A stretch of 64,000 bases of DNA from the NCBI RefSeq assembly GCF_040412425.1, contig NC_089766.1, positions 18,859,274-18,923,273 of the forward strand, read 5' to 3'. The stretch comes from Macrobrachium rosenbergii. Its lineage: Eukaryota; Arthropoda; Malacostraca; Decapoda; Palaemonidae. Below, piece by piece: positions 53,990-64,000 of the stretch (its first letter is position 1; each line of letters begins with the position of its first letter). Under the pieces are notes generated by a model. That model did no database searches and was not told where the DNA came from. It saw only the letters and a program-made list of their open reading frames with translations. The position numbers and the translations under genes were made by a program.

Positions 53990-55095
53990 AGGTTCTTTCT
54001 CTGGTGGATGACCCAGCTCTGACATCAAACCTGGGATCGATTCAGATCCGTCTAAAAGCAGACGCTCAGCATTCCTTCTTCATACGACGTTACTTTGGAC
54101 AGTGTTCTCTAAAAGCTCTCGAGTGCTTGACATCTCTACTTTTGCTCTCGACATCGGTGTTGACGTCAGGGTTACGATCCCTTGGAGAGACGCTGTGTGG
54201 AAGTTGGTTACTTGATTCCCTAACAGCTTAATTATTCCTACACGACATTCACTTCTGGACTGTTGGGGTCTCTCCCTCCCTCTGTGTCTGCATATAAAGT
54301 TTCTGTAACAAGATTAGTCATCAATAAACTTCCTCTTTCATCTTTTAGTCCAGTGATATAGGCTGCATTACCTCAACCAACCTTTTACATCATGATCCAT
54401 CAACAACAATCTTAACTGGAAAATGTAGTTGTTTCTATTTTCCATGTACTTTCGAAAGAAATGATGAAAACCACCAGAATAGACACTGAAAATACTGAAG
54501 GGGGAAGGATCATGAGAGCTCTTGACATAAGTACAGCACAATCTAATTAAAATCAGGGACTAGTCCCTTATATTAAATTTCTTGAACGTTTGGTTGAAAG
54601 GATTTCAAAGATTCCAACTATATCGAATAAATCCACCAGGGTTTGATTTCGCAATTTAAGTCTTAGATAATATATATTATATACACAATGTCTGTATACT
54701 GACAGTCGTGTGCAGAAAATATCCGGAACTTTAAATGTGATAAGTTTTACAGTTAGGAAAAAGAGTCGCTCATTCACAAAGGGGAAGAAAACAGAAATGT
54801 GAACAATCGAGGACGAAATCAGTGAACTTTATATCCTGTCGCCGAAGTCAACTTCATTCCCACAATACCGAAGAAAACTTTTCTGCCGGACGCTGAGAGC
54901 CTAAAACCCACTCCAGTCAGAAGCTCTGGCTGAAAAGGATTTTCTCTCCGCAAAGGACATTTTGGTTTGCTTGTCCCAGTATTTGATTGATGAAGGATAT
55001 TCGGGGATTACGTCTAGAGAAAGCAGTCCATCAAAGAGCAATTTGCTCAGAATAATTTCGGTTGATCTTTCAACACCCAGAAAATATCGTTGCAT
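53990..55095 (+). repeat. Sequence homologous to 57.6-58.75 kb
   Basis: Short blocks recur 3.6 kb downstream in the same order: GTCTTAGAT-ATATA (54660 and 58301), AAGTCAAC-TCATTC (54845 and 58466), TTGCTTGTCCCAGT (54967 and 58601), TCCATCAAAGAGCAA (55027 and 58664) and GGTTGATCTTTCA. The nature of the shared unit is unknown; no protein recognised. Confidence 0.55.
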
Positions 55096-55192
55096 TTAAA
55101 CTAAGTAACAAATGCTCTGTTATGGAGAACATAAGAAATGAATTGGACACTATGAAATGGAGAAATTATATATATGTGTGTGTGCGTGTGAA

Positions 55193-55380
<188 letters not shown>

Positions 55381-55386
55381 TAAATA

Positions 55387-55592
55387 AAAGGTGTAACAGG
55401 AGGAAACCTATTTGCACTACGAATCAATTGTTAGGAGAGGGTGAAAGTAAGATGAAAGAAAGAGAATATGAACGGTGGTACAGAAAAATAACGATTGCTA
55501 AAAACATTGCAGCTGGGGCCAAAGGCCTCGCGTGCAAAGAAGTGGCGTTTCTTAAGTGCACCGCATGAGAGCACTGAAGGCAAATTCCTAGT
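55387..55592 (+). repeat. 300-bp SINE-like dispersed repeat, copy C (5'-truncated)
   Basis: Starts inside the family at AAGGTGTAACAGGAGGAAA and runs to GCACCGCATGAGAGCACTGA. About the first 95 bases of the family are missing at the microsatellite border. Confidence 0.78.
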
Positions 55593-56645
55593 GGTTTTGG
55601 GATATATGTAAGTTTGGTGTTGGCCCTGCGTTCATATATACAGTAAGTAATGAGTTACATAACTAATGTAATAAAGGAATATGATATAAGATTTCTATAC
55701 CAAATAAATCTACATAAAGGAGCAAAAGAGTGTTGCAGAACGTAGACATTCAATGGAGGGCAACAGGTCGAGGCCAACAGGAGAGGGGACGACCAGGATC
55801 CTTCCTCTTTTCCCTTTCAGGAGAAACAAACTGTTTGTTCTGCATCAAGGGAAAGAAATTACGCAATGGAGTCGGTGATGTTTTCGACAAACAAATTTTT
55901 TTAATTTCCTTGCCCTCAAAATTTATTTTAATCTCTTGTTTAATTTTTAAAAACCAAAAGAAGGCAGAGTTTTACTTTCCGTCCACAAATCTAGGTCTTC
56001 CTTTTCGCTAAATCCTAGAATACCCAAATATCTTATATATATCAGTCCACGGTTTCTTCATCTGCCCAAATGAAACAAAGTACAGGTTGACAGCCTCCAT
56101 CGTTCCCATGGTCCGTCAGAACATCAAAATATCTACTGTATAAATAACACCCTTCCCATTGTTTTCCTCGGTATTATGAGGCTGGGAAAATGCACTGCAA
56201 TGTCTTCCCAAAGGCAAATTGATGTCGAAACTAATATTCCTCCCCATACGATATAACTTCCGCTCTGAGTAAATATTCCGCGTAAAGTTTGTCTACCTTC
56301 CATAGAACAAAGTTAGAATAAGCTGTCCATGATAAAACAAACTTTCCAAGTCCTTGATCCTTTTGTCTTCAGGAAACCTGAATACTCGCACCTTCTTAGT
56401 ACTCTCAAGAAGTAGAACTTTCTATACAATTAAGGCATAAGCGTCTTGCGAGACGAAGGTTGACTTTCTGACGTATTTTTCAAGCGTTTTCTACATAATT
56501 AGTCTGAAAGCAAAGGAAAAGTCACGTGAACTCCTTGGAAGATGAGAGAAACTGACAGAACAGCTCAAATGTTTTCTTTTTGTCAGTGTGTGAATCAACG
56601 GACAAAGTTTTCAACGACCTTTCCAGAAGTCAAAGTAAATAAGTA
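55593..56645. other. No recognised feature
   Basis: Unique sequence; 93-codon frame at 55730 has no recognisable motif. Confidence 0.45.
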
Positions 56646-57061
56646 AGAAATGCGCTGAAGTTTCTTCGGCGTATTCGAGTTTTCTGTACAGCCGCTACAC
56701 CGTATAATCAATGGCCACCGAAAGTAGATCTATCTTTCGGTGGTCTCGGTATAATGCTGTATGAGCCGCGACCAATGAAACTTTAACCACGGCCCGGTCT
56801 GGCCTATCAAATATCGTTGCCATAAACGATTAAAACTTTTTAAATAGAATAAAAACTAGTGAGGCTATTTCGGCTGCAATTTGGTTGTTTGATGATTGGA
56901 TGGTGGATGAACAACATACCAATTTATCTAGCCCCCAGTAGTTTAAACAGATCTGAAGACAGAGAAAATTTGTGGACAGAAAAAGTGAGGACAGAATAAA
57001 TGTGGACAGAATAAAGTGTCCGGACAGACAAAACCACGGCTCAATAGTTTTGTTTTACAGA
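56646..57061 (+). repeat. 405-bp multi-hairpin dispersed repeat, copy B
   Basis: Same order as copy A: GCGCTGAAGTTTCTTCGGCG end, CCACCGAAAG/CTTTCGGTGG hairpin, TATAATGCTGTATGAGCCGC, a decayed central hairpin (GGCTGCAATTTGG against ACATACCAATTT), a GGACAGA-rich part and a TAGTTTTGTTTTACAG end. Confidence 0.8.
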
Positions 57062-57197
57062 AATGAAAATGAATCATCAGTGACCTTCCACTTCTTTCAT
57101 TGTGTTGTCTGTCATAATATAACAGACAATACAATTATTATTATACAAAATAATTATATCGTTAACTGCATCTAGTTTCTTGGCTTACTAGCTTATA

Positions 57198-57211
57198 AGA
57201 GAGAGAGAGAG

Positions 57212-57253
<42 letters not shown>
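57198..57253. repeat. Imperfect (GA)n microsatellite
   Basis: GA array with a few A insertions. Confidence 0.93.
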
Positions 57254-57600
57254 GTTGATAGCTATAAACTCGTGTTTAAACTTGTTTGCACTTATGACTT
57301 ATCTGGAAAGTTCCTGCAAATCTTTTGGTGTGGACAGTACATCGTTCGTCATAAAATCAGACATCCCATAAGAGAGGACAAGTGTAACGCATTCATTTTA
57401 ATCATTTGATTGTGAATATGTTGGACGATCTTTACCTTCTTTATTATTTTTCCACTATGCTGATGGAGATGAAATATGTATTTGTCATCTGGATTGCCTA
57501 AATGATGATTATGACAGGACTTTCATCGTCTTCACAGTAAACAATGGTTGAGTCAGGTTTTTTTCTGAGTGATATTGCCGCTGTAAGAACTCAAAAATGG
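57254..57600. other. No recognised feature
   Basis: Unique sequence ahead of the mosaic region. Confidence 0.4.
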
Positions 57601-57609
57601 TATCAATTC

Positions 57610-59470
57610 TCCTCTCGTCAAAAGAAAGGGTCAGTATTCCTTCATCAAATGAAACGTTGCTTCGGACATTGTCTTTTCACTTCTCTCCCTCATTGTCACT
57701 CTCTACTTTTGTTTCGACATCGATTGACACAGGAATGTATCCCCTTTGATGTCCCCAAAGTACAACAAAGGCCCAACAGCTGAAGTATTTCTACAGATTC
57801 TTTTCGGTGTTGAGGTTCACCCCCTTCTTGTTTGAGCATGCTTCTCGGCCCATGAAACAAGATTAGACATGCTGGAAGACAATAGAATGATATACCTAAA
57901 CAAGAACTCTTTCATCTTAAAGATTCTATTTTAAAAGTCAAACAAGATTATGGCTGGTCGGACACAGACAAATATATATAAAGAAACTAAGGGTAAATAC
58001 AATCTTAACTATTCATGGAAAATGGTAAAGTTAATTTCTACTCTCTCCCTACTTTCATTATGAAAACCACACAGAACAAAAGTTTTAGTCTTAAAAAACC
58101 ACTTATTATTATCTTTTTTTTTTTTCTATGAGAGTCATCCTATTAGGCTGGGTGGTTTTAAGTGTAAAATTTCGGGTTGCATCCCGTCCCTTAAAATTAA
58201 CTTTTCTTGAATGTGAGTTTTTCTTGACAGAAAACTGCAAGTCCTGGAACTTCCAACATATTTTTCCACAAATCCTTTTCAGGGTTTTGATCGTGCCTAT
58301 GTCTTAGATTATATACAATAACATGCTTATAGTATCCTTCTTATTTCGATTTTCCTAGGTCTTGAAATTATCAATTTTTTCTCTTTCTTTCTCATCTAAG
58401 AGGAAGAAAACCCAGATATTGAACACTCGATAGCATCATATCAGTGATATTTTCTTTTGATTTTGAAGTCAACGTCATTCTGGTCTTTGGCAATACCCTA
58501 TCTGTTCTGATACCATAGTCCCAGAGGATCTTAAAACCCTCTTCATCAGGAGCTCAGGTTGGTGTTCATTTCGCTTATTACTACAAGCTACTGGTGTTTC
58601 TTGCTTGTCCCAGTGGAGGACTGATGCTACTGATTCATTCTTTTTTGTATGGTTCTGAAATAATCCATCAAAGAGCAACTTGCTATGTGATTTATGGTTG
58701 ATCTTTCATATTGCACTACCCGAAAATATCGGTGATATAAACTAGTTTCATCTATTGTTCTTTGGACATATTGTTCTTAAGAACTCATCTTGTGTCGCTG
58801 AGGCATTCCTTCTGTTTCCTTCTTGAGTTCTCCTGCCTCATTACCATGCTTCAGCACTGGCCAGTTCTTTTTCTGTCTCATGTACTGGTCCGTGCATGGT
58901 ATGTTGTATATTCCTCTGTTCTGTTTTTCATTCTCCTGTCTCTGTATGTTTCTGGGTCTTCGTCTACTTTTATCAGTCCTTCTTCCCATGCACTCCTTAG
59001 CCAACGTCATCACTGGTTTTCAGATATTGCCCCAGTGCTCTGCTCTCGATGTTGACGCAGTCCTCTATGTGAATTAGCCCTCTCCCCACTTCCTTTCGTG
59101 TTATGTTAGGCTGTCTGTAATTGCTCTGGGACCTGTAGTGCATTCAGTATTGTCACAGTTTTGAGTTTTCAGTCTAAACAAGAACTTTGTCCACTCCACA
59201 CTCCTGCTCTGTATCTGAATTACTAGGAGCCCAGCTGTGTTTAAGGCAATCATGTTTCCGGTGTTGAGTTTTGACTTGAGTGTCAGAGTCTCTGCATAAG
59301 TTCTTTCCTGAAATGTCGTTCATCTCTTTGGTAAAGGCGCTATCAAAGAACCCTATTATTCCCAGGTATTTGTATCCCGTCTCATCTATGTGTTTGGTGT
59401 TATTCCCGTCTGGTAGCTTTACCCCTTCAGTCCTTGTTATTTTGCCTTTTTTGTGTGTTTGACGCGCATT
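57610..59470 (-). pseudogene. Restriction-like-endonuclease LINE copy 2, interleaved with other sequence
   Basis: From 58102 to 59470 the sequence parallels copy 1 (46057-47400): ATATCCTTCTTATTTC-type block, CTCTTTCTTTCTCATCT, CTATCTGTTCTGATACCATA, CAGGTTGGTGTTCATT, CATTCCTTCTGTTTCCTTCT, CTCCTGTCTCTGTAT, CTCTCGATGTTGACGCAGTC and GTTGAGTTTTGACTTGAG. Between these blocks up to about 58750 it instead matches 54-55 kb at a near-constant offset of about 3.6 kb. The protein is destroyed: the zinc-knuckle and endonuclease frames cannot be read through. The 5' side stops at an ATT array, as in copy 1 but at a different internal position. Confidence 0.65.
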
Positions 59471-59476
59471 TGTATT

Positions 59477-59481
59477 ATTAG

Positions 59482-59541
<60 letters not shown>
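59477..59541. repeat. (ATT)n microsatellite at LINE 5' truncation
   Basis: About 21 ATT units bordering LINE copy 2. Confidence 0.97.
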
Positions 59542-59543
<2 letters not shown>

Positions 59544-61675
59544 ATTAATCTATAGCATATCTTCCCAATGTTTTGATCATTTGAAAAAATTCTGCCTTAC
59601 CCATTTGTGCCTGACTAAGGATTATGGAAACATTATAGAAGTAAATGCTGTGTAAACGTGATCTTTTATTAACTCTTTCAACAGGGCCAGACTCAAAAAT
59701 CGTTGTGCTAGATAATTAGAGTCATTCTTTATTTGAAATAACTCATACAGTATTTATGAAACAATGACGAATCGAGCCTCTGATCTTCAGCCGGGGAAAC
59801 TTGCTTATTACCACCTTTTTAGAACATTTAACTCAGTTAAAAAAACGTTCTTTTAAATGGAAAAATCTCTTTGCAAAGAAACATTGAAACCTTCCAAACA
59901 GACTTTTTTATCTTGTCAACCTTGGATAGAACAGAACACAACAATTTGTTTAATTTTCTCTTTCGCAAAAAAGAACAAATACAGGGCAAACCAAGTCAGA
60001 TGACCAGCGTCTCTGTTTCCAAGCTGTATTATGTTTCTTTATTTGTCAGTATTTGTGAAAGCTACTGACTGTGCCCCCACGGGCTCTCTCGTTCAGAGGA
60101 GCAGATCGTTGACACTGGGTCTCATTGTCACGGAGACGACGTATCAAAAAAAGCCTGCAGAATGTCAGTACTTCAATTGTTTACTGTTTTATCCTCATGA
60201 AGTATTTCAATGTCAGGTGTGATGAATAAGATCATTTTCCTAAATCCTCCTGCATCGTAGCATTTAAGAACAAGAAACCATTTCCTAGGAATCGTTTTGA
60301 TTGGTGCAGAAAATAGTGAAAACATGAATCTACTTCCGCTTAAAACAAACTTTCCATTACCCATTAGCATTCAAGAGACTGAAGGCAGGCATATATTGCC
60401 AGTCGAATCTATTGCTGCAAGAAGTAAACTGTAATACAAAACACTACAATGCAGAATGAACGTTACTGAGTATCCGGTTTTAATTAAATGAATTCAGTAT
60501 TTAAACGGATCAGCTGTCAGTCACTCTCTGGGCAGACACACATTAGGGAGGGAGATGACATCTCTACAGACAGAGAGAATGAGGATTCGTGAAGACATGT
60601 ATGAACTTTATTCAAAGAAAGACAACGGAGAGAAATTTCTCAAATTCCTGGCACCATTTTCTCATCAATAGAGACCTCATCGCACACCCCAAACCTTAAA
60701 CTAGATGTAAATTAGGCGTCAGGGGCTCAATCGTGGGAGAGTTGATAAACAAAGAGATCTATCTATCTGTGCAGTCAGTAGCCGTTAAGGGCGTCTGATG
60801 GCACCGTCATCCTTCCCAGCGACGCTGATTAGCGGAGGACACCTGAAAGGGGCATCGTACAGTGAGTGTCCGTGGCATCATCATTCCCCCTCGTATGTGG
60901 ATCGTAGCGTTGATTGCAGCGATCACCACTGCAAATGTTCCGTAAGGATGCGCAGTGTTGGCGTTTCGTCTCTTTTTTTTCTTTATTCGGTTGAATTTAA
61001 GAAGCACTTCCATAATATCCAAGTCGTTGCTAAGAATTTCACAATCTCGTGGAAAACAGTTTGTGTAATAATCCACAATTATATAGTAAACTGTATTAGT
61101 AATTAAAATATAAAAAAAACTTTCGAACACCTGAATGATGTTACTCGTCTGTGTTTATGTTAAAACAACGTAAACACTGATGAAACACCGTTCAAAAGTC
61201 TTCGCTTTAGTATTTTATTACTTTATATATTTACTTATTGGATTTTATTACACATCTGAGTCGTTCTAAAATTCCATTGTATCAACTGTCAAAAGATAAC
61301 AATAATATATTTTTTTCACATTTCATTGAGAACTTTCATAGAGTTGTATTTGAAACTTCAGACGGGAAATTTGGAAAAATCACCGATTTCGAAAAAGTAT
61401 GTCAAGGGCAAAATGAAATGTGCTTTGAACGGATTGCCTTTAAATAAGTTCCAGGAACGTTTCCATGGAATAAAATCTATTCCCTTTCAGAATCTATCCC
61501 TCGTGATCGATCATTCCAGCAATGCGTCATTACAAGATTTTCGAGAAATAGACTGATTCTCACTAAAGAAGTCATTCCCCTTCAGTCTTTTGACGGTGCA
61601 GCCTGCTTCTCGATACATGAACCAGGAGACTGACCAGGACACTTATTAAACCCAAACCCCCTAGCCGTCTGCCCC

Positions 61676-61679
<4 letters not shown>
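59542..61679. other. No recognised feature
   Basis: About 2.1 kb; frames at 60798-61130 on both strands show no recognisable motif. Confidence 0.45.

Positions 61680-61733
<54 letters not shown>
61680..61733. repeat. (CT)n microsatellite
   Basis: About 27 CT units. Confidence 0.97.
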
Positions 61734-61739
<6 letters not shown>

Positions 61740-61771
61740 CCATTTCCCTAACGTCATTTTGGTCTCTCTTT

Positions 61772-62174
61772 TAGTTTTCTGTAAAAGAAAACTATTGTGA
61801 TGGCTTTGTCTGTCCGTCCCCACTTTATTCTGTCCGCACTTTTTCTGGTCCGTACTTTTCTGTCCGATCAGATTTTAAAACTACTGAGGAGAAGGCTTGC
61901 AAATTGCATGTTGATCATCCACCCTCCAATCATCAAACAAATCAAATTGCAGCCCTCTAGCCTCACTGGTTTTTATTTTATTTAAGGTTAAATTTAGCCA
62001 TAATCGTGCTTCTGGCAACGATATAGGATATGCCACCACCGGGCCGTGGTTAAATTTTCATGGGCCACGGCTCATAAAGCATTATACCGAGATCACCGAA
62101 AGATAGATCATTTTCTGTGGCCTTGATTATGCGCTGTATGAAACTCGAGCTGCCGAAGAAACTTCGGCGCATTT
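61772..62174 (-). repeat. 405-bp multi-hairpin dispersed repeat, copy C (inverted)
   Basis: Opens (plus view) with palindromic TAGTTTTCTGTAAAAGAAAACTA-type sequence, then GGCTTTGTCTGTCCGTCC, a central hairpin (GCTTGCAAATT against AAATTGCAGCCCTCT), TGCTTCTGGCAACGATATAG, CACCGAAAGATAGATC, and ends GCCGAAGAAACTTCGGCGCA. The terminal palindromes are best preserved in this copy. Confidence 0.82.
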
Positions 62175-63014
62175 CCTTGTTTCTTCTAGAGTTTGTCTCT
62201 CCTTTGTTAGTGGAATACGGATATATAGGACATCCTCTACTTTCTAAAAGCACTCTGTTATGACACTGTGCTTTCAGGCCTCGAGAGAGCGACTGGAAAA
62301 GCAGAGAAGAGGCGTTTTTGAGTTTTAATCAGTCAGTTATGAGACCTTTCAACTGTTCTCATTCACCTGTATACTTTTTATACATGTCGAATCGAATAAC
62401 TTGTTGGCCCGTGCAGACACACTGTATTGTTTTTATAGGATTCGGGAAAATAATGCCTGTTTGTTTACATCTAAAGGACGACAGAAAAAGCAAATAAATA
62501 AAATAAAAAAATACATAAATGATTCGGAAAGTCAACAAAGAAATGAAAACCTTTTAGATATCTATAAGGCTCTTGCTTAGCCTTCCATCTTTTTTCTCAC
62601 ATAACAAATGCGAAATCGACTTTTCCAGTCACAGAACTGTACAATTTCCAAAGTGAATTCAAAGATCAAATGCATAAATGGCATTCGTCGCAATTTCACC
62701 CAACCTTTGATCTCTCGAGCGTATCTATTCATATATTTCTGACTGGCGAAAGAGTTGGGGCAAAATTCATTTGGCAATGAATGGGAAATCCTTTTTCGAC
62801 GCACCTTTAGGTGGAGAGACCGAGACAAGCTCTGCCTTAATCAATCGATTTATTGGAAGATAAATTTGTTTCAGTGGAATAAACTCCTCTTCTAAAGTGA
62901 TGGCAAAACCGCCTTTAAGAAAAAGATTTACAATAATCCAGGAAATACAGAGGAAATCAGAAAATGCCGCAGTGGAAATTTATACAACGAAACGATTGAC
63001 CACCCTGGTTGTTC
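62175..63014. other. No recognised feature
   Basis: Unique sequence. Confidence 0.45.
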
Positions 63015-63017
63015 TTG

Positions 63018-63180
63018 GGTTTCAAATTTATTGAAGAGATTCCAACTCTTCCAAATTTATTGAAGAGGTTCCAACTATTCTCAATTTTATTGAAGAGATT
63101 CCAACTCTTCCTAAATTCATTGAGGAGATTCCAACTCTTCTCAGATTTATTGAAGAGATTCCAACTCTTCTCAAATTTAT
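63018..63180. repeat. 30-bp minisatellite, about five and a half units
   Basis: Unit TTTATTGAAGAGATTCCAAC followed by TCTTCTCAAA, units of 30-31 bp. Frames on both strands read a repetitive LLKRFQLF or SWNLFNK peptide as a consequence. Confidence 0.92.
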
Positions 63181-63591
63181 GCATTCTAATTCTTTTCTTT
63201 TTCATTTTCAAATGATGCCTCGTTTCTCTCCCTTTCCATATAATGTTTCGTCGCTCCTCCATTCAAAAGCTTTATATTTTCTATATATAAAAATCATTCA
63301 ATCATTTCAAAGCCGAAATATCACTGTCATTCTCGAGCTGACCAGATTCCTTGCTTCTCCTGGTAATCTCTCTCAGTATACTTCTGTCTGGTTATCTCCT
63401 CTCACGAACTCTTGAGAATCGAAAGGAACTGCTTGCGAAGACTATTGTTCAAGAGAGGGTCCGGCAGAAGGATGGCACTTTTAGCTTTATATCCCCGTAG
63501 TTTGTTTCAGGTTATGTACTTAAATTATCTGTTTCAGTTGTTTATGTCGCTCAATCTCAACTGGCCTTGAATGGCTGCGGCAAAGCCCCTT

Positions 63592-63692
63592 GCTGTTGTG
63601 ACAACAGCAGGCTGTCACAACAGCCTGCTGGTGTGACGGAATGAATATAATCTTAACTAATTAACCAAAGGCTTAAGTAGTTAAGATTATAT
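63592..63692. repeat. Cluster of three hairpins
   Basis: GCTGTTGT/ACAACAGC at 63592-63608; CAGCAGGCTGT/ACAGCCTGCTG at 63605-63630 with a CACA loop; and ATATAATCTTAACTA/TAGTTAAGATTATAT at about 63646-63691 with an 18-base loop. The first two overlap and cannot form together. Confidence 0.85.
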
Positions 63693-63986
63693 ATATTTCT
63701 ACGCCATGGCCTGAAAGAAATAGCGCCTAAACCTACTGAATTGGCGACAAGTGAATTTGCGGTGGATATCTCCAAAATGAAAATTCCTTGCTGAGGACAA
63801 CGCTCCTTGAAGTGTTCAAAAAAGGTATGACTCTGTATAGAATATCATTGACAGGAGGTTCCAGTTCACGACTATCGCCTTTCAATAGAAAAGCAAAGCA
63901 TTTTCTGGAGTATGGATACCTGGATTCCGAATTGATCGCTTATATTCCAAATATATTTCGTTGACACTGTTATTAACATTACATTA

Positions 63987-64000
63987 TTCTCTCTCTCTCT
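63987..64000. repeat. (CT)n microsatellite running off the window
   Basis: At least six CT units at the window end. Confidence 0.85.

Overview
This is eukaryotic, repeat-dominated, non-genic DNA. Very dense AG/CT, AT, GT and ATT microsatellites, a short interstitial TTAGG tract (the common arthropod telomere unit) and several invertebrate-type transposon families point to an arthropod, most likely a decapod crustacean. That is inference; no host gene is present to confirm it. I could not recognise any intact host protein-coding gene, rRNA or functional tRNA gene in 64 kb. Most open frames are translations of microsatellites (RE/LS/IY/N runs) or chance.

Layout. 0.1-1.7 kb: decayed non-LTR retrotransposon. 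3.7-4.3 kb: 36-bp minisatellite. 5.4-5.9 kb: TTAGG tract and a tiny hAT MITE. 7.5-9.3 kb: ATT-tailed dispersed repeat and a chain of (AG)n arrays separated by related spacers. 9.8-10.7 kb: a 405-bp multi-hairpin repeat and a 300-bp SINE-like repeat. 11.1-12.4 kb: 40-bp minisatellite with ~325-bp higher-order structure. 14.3-14.7 kb: a second AG/spacer chain. 16.4-18.8 kb: two fragments of one non-LTR family flanking a fold-back of a Penelope-like RT N-terminus. 22.5-23.3 kb: tRNA-headed SINE between AT arrays. 23.9-25.7 kb: PIF/Harbinger element with exact TAA target-site duplication and a largely intact DDE exon. 27.8-28.7 kb: fold-back of a Penelope-like element 3' end with paired, degenerate hammerhead-ribozyme motifs. 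29.8-34.7 kb: a 4.85-kb near-perfect palindrome carrying a FEN1/XPG-like nuclease-family pseudogene, the most unusual object here. 36.9-37.5 kb: very long AT array. 38.5 kb: inverted pair of tRNA-derived SINEs. 46-47.7 and 58.1-59.5 kb: two copies of a non-LTR element with a C-terminal restriction-like endonuclease; the second is interleaved with sequence resembling 54-55 kb. 49.5 kb: 276-bp hAT MITE. 56.6 and 61.8 kb: further copies of the multi-hairpin repeat. 63.0-63.7 kb: 30-bp minisatellite and a hairpin cluster.

Coding content is therefore mobile-element derived: transposase (Harbinger), reverse transcriptases (three non-LTR types plus Penelope-like) and a nuclease-like protein of unknown role. 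Fold-back architecture recurs at several scales, and transposon copies often end at microsatellites. Copy assignments come from reading and hand alignment only; no database search was possible.
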